61,218 nucleotides of DNA, taken from assembly GCA_001839685.1 (NCBI GenBank), contig MLAK01000618.1, forward strand, positions 28,790 through 90,007. The letters are read 5' to 3'. Origin of the DNA: Tritrichomonas foetus (lineage: Eukaryota; Parabasalia; Tritrichomonadida; Tritrichomonadidae). The notes beneath the pieces were generated by a model. It did no database searches. It worked only from the letters and a program-made list of their open reading frames with translations, and was not told where the DNA came from. Position 1 is the stretch's first letter, and each line of letters opens with the position of its first letter. The position numbers were made by a program, and so were the translations under genes. Of the stretch, positions 41,567 through 51,775 are shown piece after piece.

Positions 41567-42274
41567 TTAAAAGAGATCTAATTCTGATGCTTGATCAATT
41601 ATAGTGTCAAACTCACCGAGGTCGAGACCCTCTAAAAATTCGTATTGACTGTCGAGGGAAGACAGTCCTTTTTCATCACTAAATTCACTTATTTTCAAAT
41701 TATCATCATCATTTATACTATTCATACGATTTATTTCACTTACATGTCTATTATTTCCAATATTTTGCTTTGGTCCAGAATAATGGTTAAAATTTATACT
41801 ATTTGAATCCTCTCCATATTGTTTTGTATAATTTTGAGAACTATTTTGTTCATTAAAAGATAAATTATCATTTTCATCTTTGTCGAAGAAAAGATCGATG
41901 ATATCTGGGTCATTGAAACTATTCAATGCATCACTTAAGTAATTGTTATCATTAATGAAATTACCATTTTCTGATTTCTGGTTGATTTTTTGATTAATGC
42001 TTTGAATATAAGAATCTTTTTTTGAAATTATTGGGAGAACAGGCTGCATACATGGAATATTAGGAATGCAATGCATATTTGTATTCACTGTATGCGAATT
42101 GTCGATAACTGGAAAAGGAGGTAAGAAATGTGTTGCGAATTTGTATTGGAATTGCACTCTTTTCTTCTCGCGTCGAATTGTATAGTCTGCTTTGCGAAAA
42201 TTAAAGCATTCGATCTTGTTAGGATTTGAAATATCGAAAAACCTAATTAATCGAGGTTGCCTTCTGTGTTGCAT
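41567..42274 (-). CDS. Hypothetical Asn-rich protein with acidic C-terminus
   Basis: 235 residues from ATG 42274. The first 50 residues are basic and ordered (RQPRLIRFFDISN, FNFRKADYTIRREKKRVQFQYKF). The middle 120 are low complexity with many Asn, Ser and Asp. The last 30 are acidic and hydrophobic (LDSQYEFLEGLDLGEFDTI), like an acidic activation segment. A basic head and acidic tail suggest a nuclear regulator, but that is inference; no domain is recognised. Confidence 0.55.
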   Translation of the reverse strand: MQHRRQPRLIRFFDISNPNKIECFNFRKADYTIRREKKRVQFQYKFATHFLPPFPVIDNSHTVNTNMHCIPNIPCMQPVLPIISKKDSYIQSINQKINQKSENGNFINDNNYLSDALNSFNDPDIIDLFFDKDENDNLSFNEQNSSQNYTKQYGEDSNSINFNHYSGPKQNIGNNRHVSEINRMNSINDDDNLKISEFSDEKGLSSLDSQYEFLEGLDLGEFDTIIDQASELDLF

Positions 42275-42691
42275 AAATCAACTAAATGATGTGAATAGTT
42301 TCATATTGAAAATTCTATTTGATCTCAATTAATTGAATTAAAGTAATTTCAGAATTGAATGAAAATTTCCGATTGAATCGAATTTTTACTAATTTTATAT
42401 AGAAAAAGTTGATTAATATTATATTTCTTTCAAAATTCTATAAAAAATAGTGACTTTTGAGAATTGTAAGTTTCACCTTGTGTCTTCAAATGTGTAACAA
42501 AAAGTTTACCGAAGTATGAGACTCATTAGTGATATGATTTATGACTTGAGTGTGATGTGATTATAATATTGATTATCTGGTCTATCTCAATATACTATCT
42601 CTAGAGGTGATATTATTTCTCTCCTCTTCACTTTGGTTTACTCTTTGAAAAATTAATGTAAAAATTAATTTGTTTTGAAAGTGTCCAACGG

Positions 42692-42919
42692 CTAATTCAA
42701 TATACCAACATCCTCTGAAAAAATGCCTATTGGCATTCTATTTGGAAAAAAATAACTGGTGTAACCAAAACTTGGAAATCTAATTGGCTGCTTTCTTTTA
42801 AAAAGATTTTCTTTTGGATGCAACTTATCTATTTTAGTATGTTTTTTTTTTTTTTGAATAAGATAAATAGTGTGTTTGATATCTTCGGTGAGAATTGTTG
42901 AACTACTATGAAATCTCAT
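42692..42919 (-). CDS. Possible small basic protein, 75 residues
   Basis: The first ATG of the frame is at 42919 (MRFHSSSTIL). The product is basic, with a KKKKHTK stretch encoded by an A run near 42843-42856 and a more complex end (RFPSFGYTSYFFPNRMPIGIF). It is longer than chance small ORFs nearby and of good complexity at the end, but has no recognised family. It could be noise. Confidence 0.28.
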   Translation of the reverse strand: MRFHSSSTILTEDIKHTIYLIQKKKKHTKIDKLHPKENLFKRKQPIRFPSFGYTSYFFPNRMPIGIFSEDVGILN

Positions 42920-43634
42920 TATCGTTCTGTCGAATATCGCGACAATTGTTTTCACACTTAAATAGAAACATAAACTATTTATTTTTCATCATTTTTATCA
43001 CGAAATGATGATAGTCAAATATTTTTTCGATTAATGATTTCTTGATTACTATTCTTAATGGGGATCGGCAATTGGTAAATATGTTTTAATTCTCATTGAT
43101 ATGTTAATGAACATATTTATTTCATCTATTTCATGAAGCTCTCTCATAAATACGTATTTGTGATATTCAAGCCTGATTATTTAAACATTTCAAGAAGGGT
43201 TGGAATAAATACATTACATTATTCAGGAAAATATCATATGTTTCAACTTGGACTATGTGGCTTCTAATAATATAAATTTAATTTCTGAATTATTCCTCAA
43301 AATAAAATTCTTAATGGGCTAATCATACTCATCAATCTAAAAGAATTATCAATTTATATATGTTTAGACAAAGATCACATAAGTGAGTAAGGAAACGTTG
43401 TTAAACATGATTCTGGTCTATCGGTTTTATGATCTGAATTTAACTTTTTCTGTAAGAGCAACGACAATATGAATAGAAAAAATAACGCATTTTCAATTCT
43501 GTAGAAAGACAGTTGAATACATTTTCAACAAAGTTTTTATCAAACTTAGTCTCAATAGAAAAAGAACCGTTTGGAACTTTAAAGGTCAATATTTGACGAA
43601 GAACGATAATGCGAAAGCATGCTTTTTTGTGGAA
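42920..43634. other. Intergenic, no gene seen
   Basis: AT-rich spacer before the HECT gene. The frame of that gene is open back to 43593, but the first ATG is at 43635. Confidence 0.55.
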
Positions 43635-45761
43635 ATGAAAAACGCAGATGATTTGAAGTCTCTCTACCTTCACCAACTTACTGAGGGCTGCGATAAAATC
43701 AAATGCAAGAATACAAGCTGTGCGCGTTGTAAAGGCTTTTTATATGCAAACAAATCGAATGACGAAATTAATCAAATTGCCGAAAACTTAGCCAATAATC
43801 ATCAAAAAAGCTCGAAATTATGCGATTCTGTCAAGAAATTAGTATTCGATGACGCTTTCCGCCAAGAACAGCAAGAATTTCAAACATTTGCCAAAACTGA
43901 TTTATCAGATATAACGATTTGCTCAGAGCAAGTGAAAAATATATTTAAATCTATTGATATGTTTTCGAATGCTCTCAATTCAAATAATTTACCGCTTTCC
44001 CTCTCAAATTCAAGAATCGATGATGATTTCTTTTTCGATTTTTCAACAAAGCTATCAAAAATTCCGGAAGTTGAAACAAAAGTTATGGGTGGACTTTACA
44101 GCATTTCACAAAATATCATTGAAGCTAAGCAAAATTTTTTTATATATTATTCCAATTTGAGAGCGTTTTTAATACTCTTCTACTTTCCGACGGTTATTTC
44201 GCCTGATATTTCACCTCCCATTCTCACTCCATTATTTAAAAAATTAATCCAAATGAAAAAACATCAAGTTGAAATATTTTGTAATTGGATGTCAAAACTG
44301 ACAAATTTGAGAAGACAAATGATTGGTTATGTTCATTTTGCAATTTCACTACATTATTCAGAACATAGTAATCCAAGTCCGCATTCAGAGAGTTTGCATT
44401 CATTAATCAAAGTTCTTTCTTTTCTTTATCAAGCAAACTGCGAATCAATGAATCCTTTACCACCTTCTGTTTTCTATGATGATCATATCACTTCGTCTAT
44501 TAATATTGAAAATGAATTAGATCTTCTTCAAAGGACTAATTTACATGGACGATCGGCCAGCTTACTGAAGAAAAGCCCTTTTATCTTATCATTAAAAACA
44601 AAAGCTGAAATTTGTCAATTTGAGTCACACCAATTAATGAATCTCATGGCGCAGTATTCAATGATGCATTCAACACAATCACGATATACGAATGAAAAAT
44701 ACTGTACCATACGTGTCCGTCGCTCTCATTTAATCAAAGACGCTGTTGATAAACTTTCTCACCAAGATTCGAAATCTTTCCTGAAAAAATTAAAAGTAGT
44801 ATTTGAAGGCGAAAGTGCAGTTGACGTTGGTGGTCCATCACGTGAATTTTTATATTTAATCTCAGAAAAATTATTTTCGCCCGAATTCGGAATGTTTACT
44901 GTTGTTAATGATAAATACAACTGGTTTTCGAATTGTTCATTTGAAAGCGAGCGATCATTTTTCCTAATCGGTGCAGTACTTGGCTTAGCTATTCATAATT
45001 CTATTGTTCTCCCCATTCGATTTCCACTTGTTTTATATAAGCGCCTTCTTCAACCTCAAAAGAAGTTAAATTTGGCCGATCTCGCTGAAGTTGATCCTGT
45101 TGCTACAAGCTCACTTCGAAGTTTAATCGAAATGAAAGAAAAAGGAGAAGATGTCTCTGTAGCAATGCTTGACTTTTCCACAATGGTTACAATTTTTGAT
45201 ACTCATGAAGAAGTTGCATTATCTGATGATATACCAAAAGAAACAGAAGTAACCAACTCGAATCTTGAACAATATATTCGTTCATATATTGAGTTTATCC
45301 TTATTAAATCAATTCGTAAACAATTTGAAGCATTTAAAAAAGGGTTTGAAATGACTTGTACTATACCGTCATACAAACTCTTTGAACCAGTAGAAATGGA
45401 TACACTTGTGAGTGGTGTAGAAATCCTTGATTGGGGCGCATTAAAACGACATACTACATATTCTGATGGATATAAGGAAGATTCCCGTCAAATTCGATGG
45501 TTCTGGGAAATATTTAACAAAAAGTTTACCAAAGAAGAAAAATTGAAATTCCTGAAATTCGCAACTGGAACTGACCGAGCACCAATCGGCGGACTTGGCT
45601 CAATAAAATTGGTCATACAAAGAATTAAGGACGATAAAAAGCTTCCAGTATCACACACTTGCTTTAATACTTTTGGTTTGCCAAAATACAAATCTAAAGC
45701 AATTCTCGAGGAAAAAGTTAAGTTGGCTATCCAATATACTGAAGGGTTTGGAATTAGGTGA
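43635..45761 (+). CDS. UBE3A-like HECT E3 ubiquitin ligase
   Basis: A 708-residue HECT ligase from ATG 43635. Residues about 8-50 form an AZUL-type zinc finger, the N-terminal domain of UBE3A: LHQLTEGCDKIKCKN..CARC, with Cys 19, 24, 29 and 32 visible and a following hydrophobic FLYA. A helical middle follows. The HECT domain covers about 350-708: VRRSHLIKDAV, KVVFEGESAVDVGGPSREF, LGLAIHNSI, and LPVSHTCFNTFGLP with the catalytic Cys at about residue 676. UBE3A accepts ubiquitin from an E2 on this Cys and passes it to substrates; AZUL binds the proteasome subunit RPN10 in animals. Human UBE3A has about 850 residues, so this is a compact version. The AZUL plus HECT pairing makes the assignment firm. 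Confidence 0.9.
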   Translation: MKNADDLKSLYLHQLTEGCDKIKCKNTSCARCKGFLYANKSNDEINQIAENLANNHQKSSKLCDSVKKLVFDDAFRQEQQEFQTFAKTDLSDITICSEQVKNIFKSIDMFSNALNSNNLPLSLSNSRIDDDFFFDFSTKLSKIPEVETKVMGGLYSISQNIIEAKQNFFIYYSNLRAFLILFYFPTVISPDISPPILTPLFKKLIQMKKHQVEIFCNWMSKLTNLRRQMIGYVHFAISLHYSEHSNPSPHSESLHSLIKVLSFLYQANCESMNPLPPSVFYDDHITSSINIENELDLLQRTNLHGRSASLLKKSPFILSLKTKAEICQFESHQLMNLMAQYSMMHSTQSRYTNEKYCTIRVRRSHLIKDAVDKLSHQDSKSFLKKLKVVFEGESAVDVGGPSREFLYLISEKLFSPEFGMFTVVNDKYNWFSNCSFESERSFFLIGAVLGLAIHNSIVLPIRFPLVLYKRLLQPQKKLNLADLAEVDPVATSSLRSLIEMKEKGEDVSVAMLDFSTMVTIFDTHEEVALSDDIPKETEVTNSNLEQYIRSYIEFILIKSIRKQFEAFKKGFEMTCTIPSYKLFEPVEMDTLVSGVEILDWGALKRHTTYSDGYKEDSRQIRWFWEIFNKKFTKEEKLKFLKFATGTDRAPIGGLGSIKLVIQRIKDDKKLPVSHTCFNTFGLPKYKSKAILEEKVKLAIQYTEGFGIR

Positions 45762-46042
45762 TCTTATATGCCTTTGAGAAATTCTGTTATGATTATTTTT
45801 ATTGATTTGGGAAATTTATATGAATTTTTGTATAAAATATATGTTATTTGCCATTCATGTATATTTGTTATTTAATGAATTCAGATTTTAAATCATCGAA
45901 AACTTTTTAGTTCATGAGAAATCAAAGGAATACTACAATAAATTGGTGGTGTTTCTTGCACATCATTTTTTAAAACAACAAAGATGGTCAATCATTAAAG
46001 AAATTAAAACATTTTACATAAAATAAAAAATAAAAACAGAAT

Positions 46043-47353
46043 TTATATAGGGAAGGGAATATGTGAAGATGGCCGTTCTATTCTTGGAAAAGAAATTGTT
46101 TTTGACGGCTTTACGAGTAAATTTTCTATTTGGTAAATTTCAGCGCCTTTGCATCTTTTTGGTTCACTGTTAATGGTGATACCTGAGGTGTAAATCATCT
46201 GTGGAAGAGCTTGTGGAGATGTACTTGGAGATTTCATCACAAAATGATTCTTCTCATTAATTAAAATAGCTTCAATTTGATTCAATTCCGGCAAAATAAT
46301 TTCTTGCATCAATGGAGTAGATTGAATTTGTTTATTTGGAAATCCTGGATTCAATATTGCATCTCTAAGATTCACATATTCATAAGCTTGTAAAGCATTG
46401 CTCTGGTTTGTAAGAAGTGCATAATATTGGGTAGGATTCATAACACTATTTGCCTCCATGATTTTATTCGGATTTAATAAACTATTAGGATTCATAATAC
46501 TATTATCATCCATTATGCTATTTGTATCGATGATATTCTTTTGATCATTTAGTTGGAAAAATTGATTTCCATTTTTATGGTTTGTTAAATGATCGATATT
46601 TTCTTTTTCATTCGGTATACTTAATTCAAGTAACTTTTTAGTTTGGTTAGTTTCTTGAACGTGACCACGAAGGTGAAGATGATAACGATTTTTCACTGAG
46701 TTAGCAGTTCTTCCATTGAAACATCTTGAGATTTCGGCCCATTTCTTGCCAATTTCAATCACTTTGGCCAGCAAAAGCTCATCTTCACTTTCTGACCATG
46801 GGGAATTGTTAACATCTGGAGAAAGATATGTATTATATCTCTCCTTGCATTGTCGAGATGTTCTTCCTGGAATCATTTCAGCAATTTTGATCCATGAATT
46901 TACACCATGTCTTTCAACAAGACTAATAAGCAGCTTATCTTCTTGGCATGTAAAAAGTCGTCTTCTCTTGCGCTGCAAATTATTGGAGCCATTTGCCATA
47001 TTATTGGAATTGGGTGATGTTGATGAACGACTGTGAGTTGAATTACTTGATGATCTGTTTGAAATGTTATTTGAAATGTTATTTGGAATATTGTTTGGAA
47101 CATTATTTGGTGGAATTGATGACATAATGTGAGCTGACATTTCTGGCGATAAATTGAGTACGAAGCGTCTGGAGTTACTCTTCAATAGATTACCAGAAGA
47201 TTCTGAATAAGGCACTTTTGATGGACGATTATTTTTGAGTTTGGATGAATTGTGTGATGAGGCCGATTTATAAGCTTTTCGTCTACGGGCTAGTTTTTCT
47301 TTCTGAACTGCTACTAAATAGTCATCATCGTCGTCATTTTTGTTTCTTCGCAT
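46043..47353 (-). CDS. R2R3 Myb DNA-binding protein
   Basis: 436 residues. Two Myb repeats lie at about 128-235: LFTCQEDKLLISLVERHG..SWIKIAEMIPGRTSRQCKERY, then PWSESEDELLLAKVIEIG..WAEISRCFNGRTANSVKNRYHLHL. The first Trp of R2 is Phe, a common Myb change. The recognition helices (RTSRQCKERY and RTANSVKNRY) are canonical. The head is basic and Ser-rich, and the tail is rich in Asn, Ile and Met with internal repeats of a xMxxNSxMxxN type. Trichomonads have a large Myb family that controls genes such as ap65-1 through Myb recognition elements; the target here is unknown. Confidence 0.9.
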   Translation of the reverse strand: MRRNKNDDDDDYLVAVQKEKLARRRKAYKSASSHNSSKLKNNRPSKVPYSESSGNLLKSNSRRFVLNLSPEMSAHIMSSIPPNNVPNNIPNNISNNISNRSSSNSTHSRSSTSPNSNNMANGSNNLQRKRRRLFTCQEDKLLISLVERHGVNSWIKIAEMIPGRTSRQCKERYNTYLSPDVNNSPWSESEDELLLAKVIEIGKKWAEISRCFNGRTANSVKNRYHLHLRGHVQETNQTKKLLELSIPNEKENIDHLTNHKNGNQFFQLNDQKNIIDTNSIMDDNSIMNPNSLLNPNKIMEANSVMNPTQYYALLTNQSNALQAYEYVNLRDAILNPGFPNKQIQSTPLMQEIILPELNQIEAILINEKNHFVMKSPSTSPQALPQMIYTSGITINSEPKRCKGAEIYQIENLLVKPSKTISFPRIERPSSHIPFPI

Positions 47354-48922
47354 CTTTAAAAATGATTACAGAATATTCTTTCTGTAAAATATTCCAATGA
47401 ATAGTGAAATGATATAACACATTCAAAATTTCAATACTATCGATTTAAAGTTTGAGATATACTGGTAAAAATATACAGAATATACTTCTTTCGATATTGC
47501 TTTAAATCTCTGAACATTGGCTGATTATCAACCTATAAATGAATTTCATCAAAAAATAAATTTCAAAATAACTTTTGAATCTTTCATTGGTAAACTTTTT
47601 GAAGACTGCGTTCTTACCGTTTTCAATAAATAAATTGTTTTTCTGAAAAAATCGATTATGAATAAAATATCCTAAATAATATGATATCTTAGATAATATT
47701 ATTACCTATCTATTTATTGCTTAGAAAATGGAATTTTTCAGAAGAAACCAAAAGGATATGAAACTTTTTTAGGTCATAACGGATTTTGAATGTGAACAAT
47801 AATCAGCACTCAATTATTGAAATATTTCTAACAAACACTCTCAAAAAAAACTAATCTTTACAATTGGTGAAAGAAAAAGTCGAAATATCTTTCATTTTTT
47901 ATTCTTTTTCAGATCATTCGTTTCTTTAAAATGAACTATGATTTTTATAGGACTAAATAAAGAAGTAGTGGAAAAGATATCGTTTCTTGAAAAGATAAGA
48001 ATTGAAAACTCGTAACGTTTAAAAAAATTCAATTAAATATTATCAATTTGGTCACAATATTTCTGAAAGAACATTCAATTGCGTTGAATATAAAATTGAG
48101 TGAATTTGCCATCATAGTTTAGGAATAAATGCACAACCTTGATGACTGTTATCTCAATATCATTCGTTCATCATTTCAAAAGCTTGGAGGAAGAGTTTAA
48201 TGCAATTTTGAGACAGGTTATCAGGCAATTTGTAATAATGGAGAAAAAAGTTTTTGTTTAGACTTGAAATTATAAATACCATTTTAGTTAACATGTAATA
48301 AGGCAATTCCATATCTGAAATTATTCGAAACTGTCAGATCCAAAATTGGAATCAAAAAGTGGCTTATTTTGATGAATATTCTGTCTTAATGACATTAAAA
48401 GTCAGTATATAAAAGTGGCTGATGAAGAGGCCTCGTGCCCTGGCCAATAACTTTTATGTAATGATTATTAAATATCTAAGTATTTGGAGGATTTTTTGAT
48501 GAAAGCCAAAATCCTATCAATTTTATTCTCCTCATTTCGTAATAACTGATAGTATATGAAAATAATAATCTTAAGACAGATATGGTCTAATTGATGTGAA
48601 TATAAAATATTATGGTGCTTCCATATCTCCTTGAATTATCTTTGCAATAGGCAGCAATTTTCTGATATGCTTTTTTTGTCTGCTTGAAAACAAAATTCGC
48701 ATATTGGGTAATAAATTCTCTCACACCTGTGTTCCAACTAAAAATAGATACATAAAAATCAAAGAGTTACATTGATCATTTTCATCTTCAATTGACTGGT
48801 TTATTTCCTAATCAATGATTTTGGAACTCAATTATTGTCGATATAGAACAACAAAAACATTAACAAGCTTTTTATCTTATTCTACAGTGATTGATATTAA
48901 CTTGGATTCATTCGCTATAATA
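47354..48922. other. 1.6-kb intergenic stretch, no gene seen
   Basis: AT-rich DNA upstream of the Myb gene with no ORF of note. It ends in a tandem repeat. Confidence 0.55.
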
Positions 48923-49050
48923 AGAGAATGACTAAGATTCAGAGAATGTTCAAGATTCTAAAAAATGTTCAAGATTTAGAGAATGACTAAGATTCAGAGA
49001 ATGTTCAAGATTCTGCAAAATGTTCAAGATTCAGAGAATGATAACGATTC
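48923..49050. repeat. Tandem repeat of 18/18/19-bp units (55-bp higher-order unit)
   Basis: Seven head-to-tail units of 18 or 19 bases based on AGAGAATGTTCAAGATTC. Variants alternate in the order GACTAAGATTC, GTTCAAGATTC, longer A-rich unit, and this three-unit order repeats, giving two 55-bp blocks. It lies in the spacer downstream of the HP1-like gene. Confidence 0.85.
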
Positions 49051-49234
49051 ATTCAATGCATCTTTTGAATGTTCTATTATTTGTATTAAAGAGAATTTTC
49101 GAAATGCGATTATTCGGAAATTATAATCTTTTCATGATTGAATAAGAGTCGAAAATTCACAAAAAAAAAAAATATTTGTTTTTTTAAAAAAATGACATCA
49201 AAAGTGATTACTTCAAACATTTATTTATACAAAT

Positions 49235-49699
49235 TTAAAATGATGTTTCTTCAAGAAATTTTAGGAGATCTTTAGGGAAAAATAATTTCATTTCTAACGA
49301 AGAAATGTCTTCAATTTTTCCATCATGAAATTTGACATGATAAATGAGTTTTCCATTAATAAATTCGCCATAATATATTTTTTGAATTTCTCTTACTTTG
49401 ATAACAGTATCTGCCTTTTTGTGATGTGTTCTGTAATATTTAATATTATGCGAATTATTTTTATGATTATTTTTCTTGATATATTCACTAATAATTTCGT
49501 AACACTCTAATGAAGATGCATTTTCCCAAGTATTTTCACTGTCACCAAAACCTTTCCATTTGATCAAAAATAGCATTTTTCCGTTTTCAATTTTGTGATT
49601 TAAAATAGACTCTACCTCAAACACGTCACTATTTTCTTCTGATTCTGAAGGGAAATAATAATCGTGTTCCTTCCTTTTCAAATCAACTTCATAACTCAT
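49235..49699 (-). CDS. HP1-like protein: chromodomain plus chromoshadow-like domain
   Basis: 154 residues. The chromodomain covers about 26-75: FEVESILNHKIENGKMLFLIKWKG, followed by DSENTWENASSL; the aromatic cage positions (first F/V-E-V, the W of IKWKG and the W of NTWE) are present. A basic Asn/His/Lys linker follows. Residues about 95-152 resemble a chromoshadow domain (VIKVREIQKIYYGEFINGKLIYHVKFHDGKIEDI...LLKFLEE). HP1 proteins bind methylated histone H3K9 through the chromodomain and dimerise through the shadow domain, so this may be a heterochromatin factor. The acidic head (ESEENSDVFEV) before the chromodomain is also HP1-like. Confidence 0.82.
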   Translation of the reverse strand: MSYEVDLKRKEHDYYFPSESEENSDVFEVESILNHKIENGKMLFLIKWKGFGDSENTWENASSLECYEIISEYIKKNNHKNNSHNIKYYRTHHKKADTVIKVREIQKIYYGEFINGKLIYHVKFHDGKIEDISSLEMKLFFPKDLLKFLEETSF

Positions 49700-50029
49700 T
49701 TATATGACATGTGATATAAAATGACTGATGTTGAGTGAAAATACCAGACGAAATTGAGACAACAATATTAATGATCGCTGTTATGGTCAAGATTATATAA
49801 TTTTGACCATAGTAAATGACTCTTTTCGATCATGGTGACAATATTGATGGCTATGATTCATTCCTAAAACTTTTTGGCTAAAATAAGGATGAAAACAGTT
49901 TTCCAGATATAGGTTTTATGTACTTATATGGTCGATAATTATGAATAAAAAAAATATAAATATAGAAAAAGCTCGTGGGTGAACTTAGAAATTTTCACAA
50001 AAAGTCCTTTTCAGAACTTTTCTTGTAAG
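49700..50029. other. Intergenic region between divergent genes
   Basis: Spacer between the HP1-like gene (-) and a kinase (+). GTCAAGATTATATAATTTTGACC near 49787-49810 is an imperfect palindrome. Nothing else is seen. Confidence 0.5.
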
Positions 50030-51184
50030 ATGACATCTTCATTCACCGATGTTAATGGAGACGAAATCACAGGATACTTAAAACTCGGTTCAACCGTTAC
50101 ATACAATCGCGAAGAAATCACTTATTTTGTCGACAGTTTTTTAGGATGCGGCTGCTACGGCCAGGCATATCGAGTAAAGTATATCTTGAATAAACGAGAA
50201 GTATGGTGTGCATTAAAGGTAATAAAACTCACGCATACGCCATTCGACGGGCAAATCAACCAAGAACTTCGCGTCAGACAAATTCTTCATGATAATTTTC
50301 CGAATTCGCCAAAAATGAAGCACATTAATCAAATCGTAACATCCTGGAGAGATCTAGACTACGCGTATCTAGTCATGGAGCTCGGTGCTTTAAGTATGTT
50401 TGATGTCATCAAACTCACAGATTACTACGGTATGGGTCTTCGTGATGTTCAGAAATTTCTGAGACAATTTATTCATGGTTTAGATTTAATTCATAAATGT
50501 GGAATAATTCATACTGATTTAAAACCTGAAAATTTAATTTTACTTCAAATTCCAAATGATAATAAAAATGCTAATAATTGTAGTAGAAATAAAAATAAGA
50601 ATGAAAATACAAATAAGAATGAAAATGAGAAAGATTTTATTCAAATTGTTCAAATTATTGATTTCGGATTAGCTTGTTTAAAAAAAAGTGACATTCCTTG
50701 TAATGTTCAAACTTTAACTTATCGAGCTCCAGAAGTGATTCTACGTATGAAGAAAGATAATTCAATTGATATTTGGTCGTTCGGTTGTATTGCCGCAGAA
50801 TTATTTTTTGGTTTACCCATATTTTGTGGTATTGATGAGAAAAACTGTCTTCAATTAATGGAACTAAGACTTGGGCCTTTCCCTAAATCAATAATTGAGA
50901 ACACAACAATGAGGAGTGATTATTTTGATGGTGATCACATTTATGGAGATGGTGACCCATATGACCAGTCTGAATTGAGAGGAATTTATTTCGATGATGA
51001 AGAAGCAAAAACTATTAAAGCGAATTTAGAAAATCTTGTCAGAAGAAGAGGCTCAATTGAAGATGAAGAAGCAGTAGAAAAATTCCTCGATTTGCTTTTA
51101 AGCGTGCTGAAATATATTCCAGAAGAAAGATTGACGACCGACCAAATTATTGATCACCCATTCATGCAAATGTCGTTTGATTGA
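50030..51184 (+). CDS. CMGC protein kinase, CLK/DYRK/SRPK-like
   Basis: 384 residues from ATG 50030 (MTSSFTDVNG); the frame is open from 49979 but has no earlier ATG. Glycine loop FLGCGCYGQAYRV, ALKVIK lysine, hinge VMELGA, catalytic loop IIHTDLKPENL, DFG (IIDFGLA), activation segment TLTYRAPEVIL, DIWSFGCIAAEL. HTDLKPEN in place of HRDLKPEN is the mark of CLK, DYRK/HIPK and SRPK kinases, which act on splicing and transcription factors. An Asn/Lys/Glu-rich insertion (about residues 180-205) sits between the catalytic loop and DFG. The short spacer around DYFDGDHIYGDG is not known. Confidence 0.88.
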   Translation: MTSSFTDVNGDEITGYLKLGSTVTYNREEITYFVDSFLGCGCYGQAYRVKYILNKREVWCALKVIKLTHTPFDGQINQELRVRQILHDNFPNSPKMKHINQIVTSWRDLDYAYLVMELGALSMFDVIKLTDYYGMGLRDVQKFLRQFIHGLDLIHKCGIIHTDLKPENLILLQIPNDNKNANNCSRNKNKNENTNKNENEKDFIQIVQIIDFGLACLKKSDIPCNVQTLTYRAPEVILRMKKDNSIDIWSFGCIAAELFFGLPIFCGIDEKNCLQLMELRLGPFPKSIIENTTMRSDYFDGDHIYGDGDPYDQSELRGIYFDDEEAKTIKANLENLVRRRGSIEDEEAVEKFLDLLLSVLKYIPEERLTTDQIIDHPFMQMSFD

Positions 51185-51753
51185 ATTGAAAAATGTTGTA
51201 TATATAAATTCATACTAATGCGTATAATATATTCTTTATTTTGTAAAATTAGTTATTCATCATATTCGAAAATGTTTGAGGTGAAGTGAAATTGAATAGT
51301 TTACCTGATATTTCATATAACATTTCTATATCAAGAGTTTTCTAAGATTGAAAGAAATCAATTTAGATATCTTGTTTCGATGTGTATAAGAATGTAGTTG
51401 GTTTTATATGTCAGAGATCATATAAATCTCATTTCAAAATTCTTCACAATTTTGAGATGTGAAATGTTTGGTATAAATAATAAGATATCACATAATTCAT
51501 AATTAAAATTACTTAATGAACTAGTTCTGAAAATATTTTAAGATACTTTATATATAATATGATAATGAATCAAAATATTATTATATAATAAGTTAACATC
51601 ATGTGAATTGTTGGTAATTTTAGAGAGAGATTATTCGTTTCAGATTACTAAGATGTGCTTGAGTACACTCATATGCCCAATGAAAGAAAAAAGAAATGTG
51701 ATGTAATCATTCACGGGCAGGTGAAAATGTCACCCGTTAAGGTTAATTTTAAA
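51185..51753. other. Intergenic, no gene seen
   Basis: AT-rich spacer between two plus-strand genes. Confidence 0.55.
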
Positions 51754-51759
51754 TCACAT
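51754..51759 (+). promoter_or_regulatory. Inr-like motif TCACAT
   Basis: TCACAT with its A 20 bases before the ATG at 51776, consistent with trichomonad initiator placement. Confidence 0.38.
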
Positions 51760-51775
51760 CGTAATTTGTTTCCTA

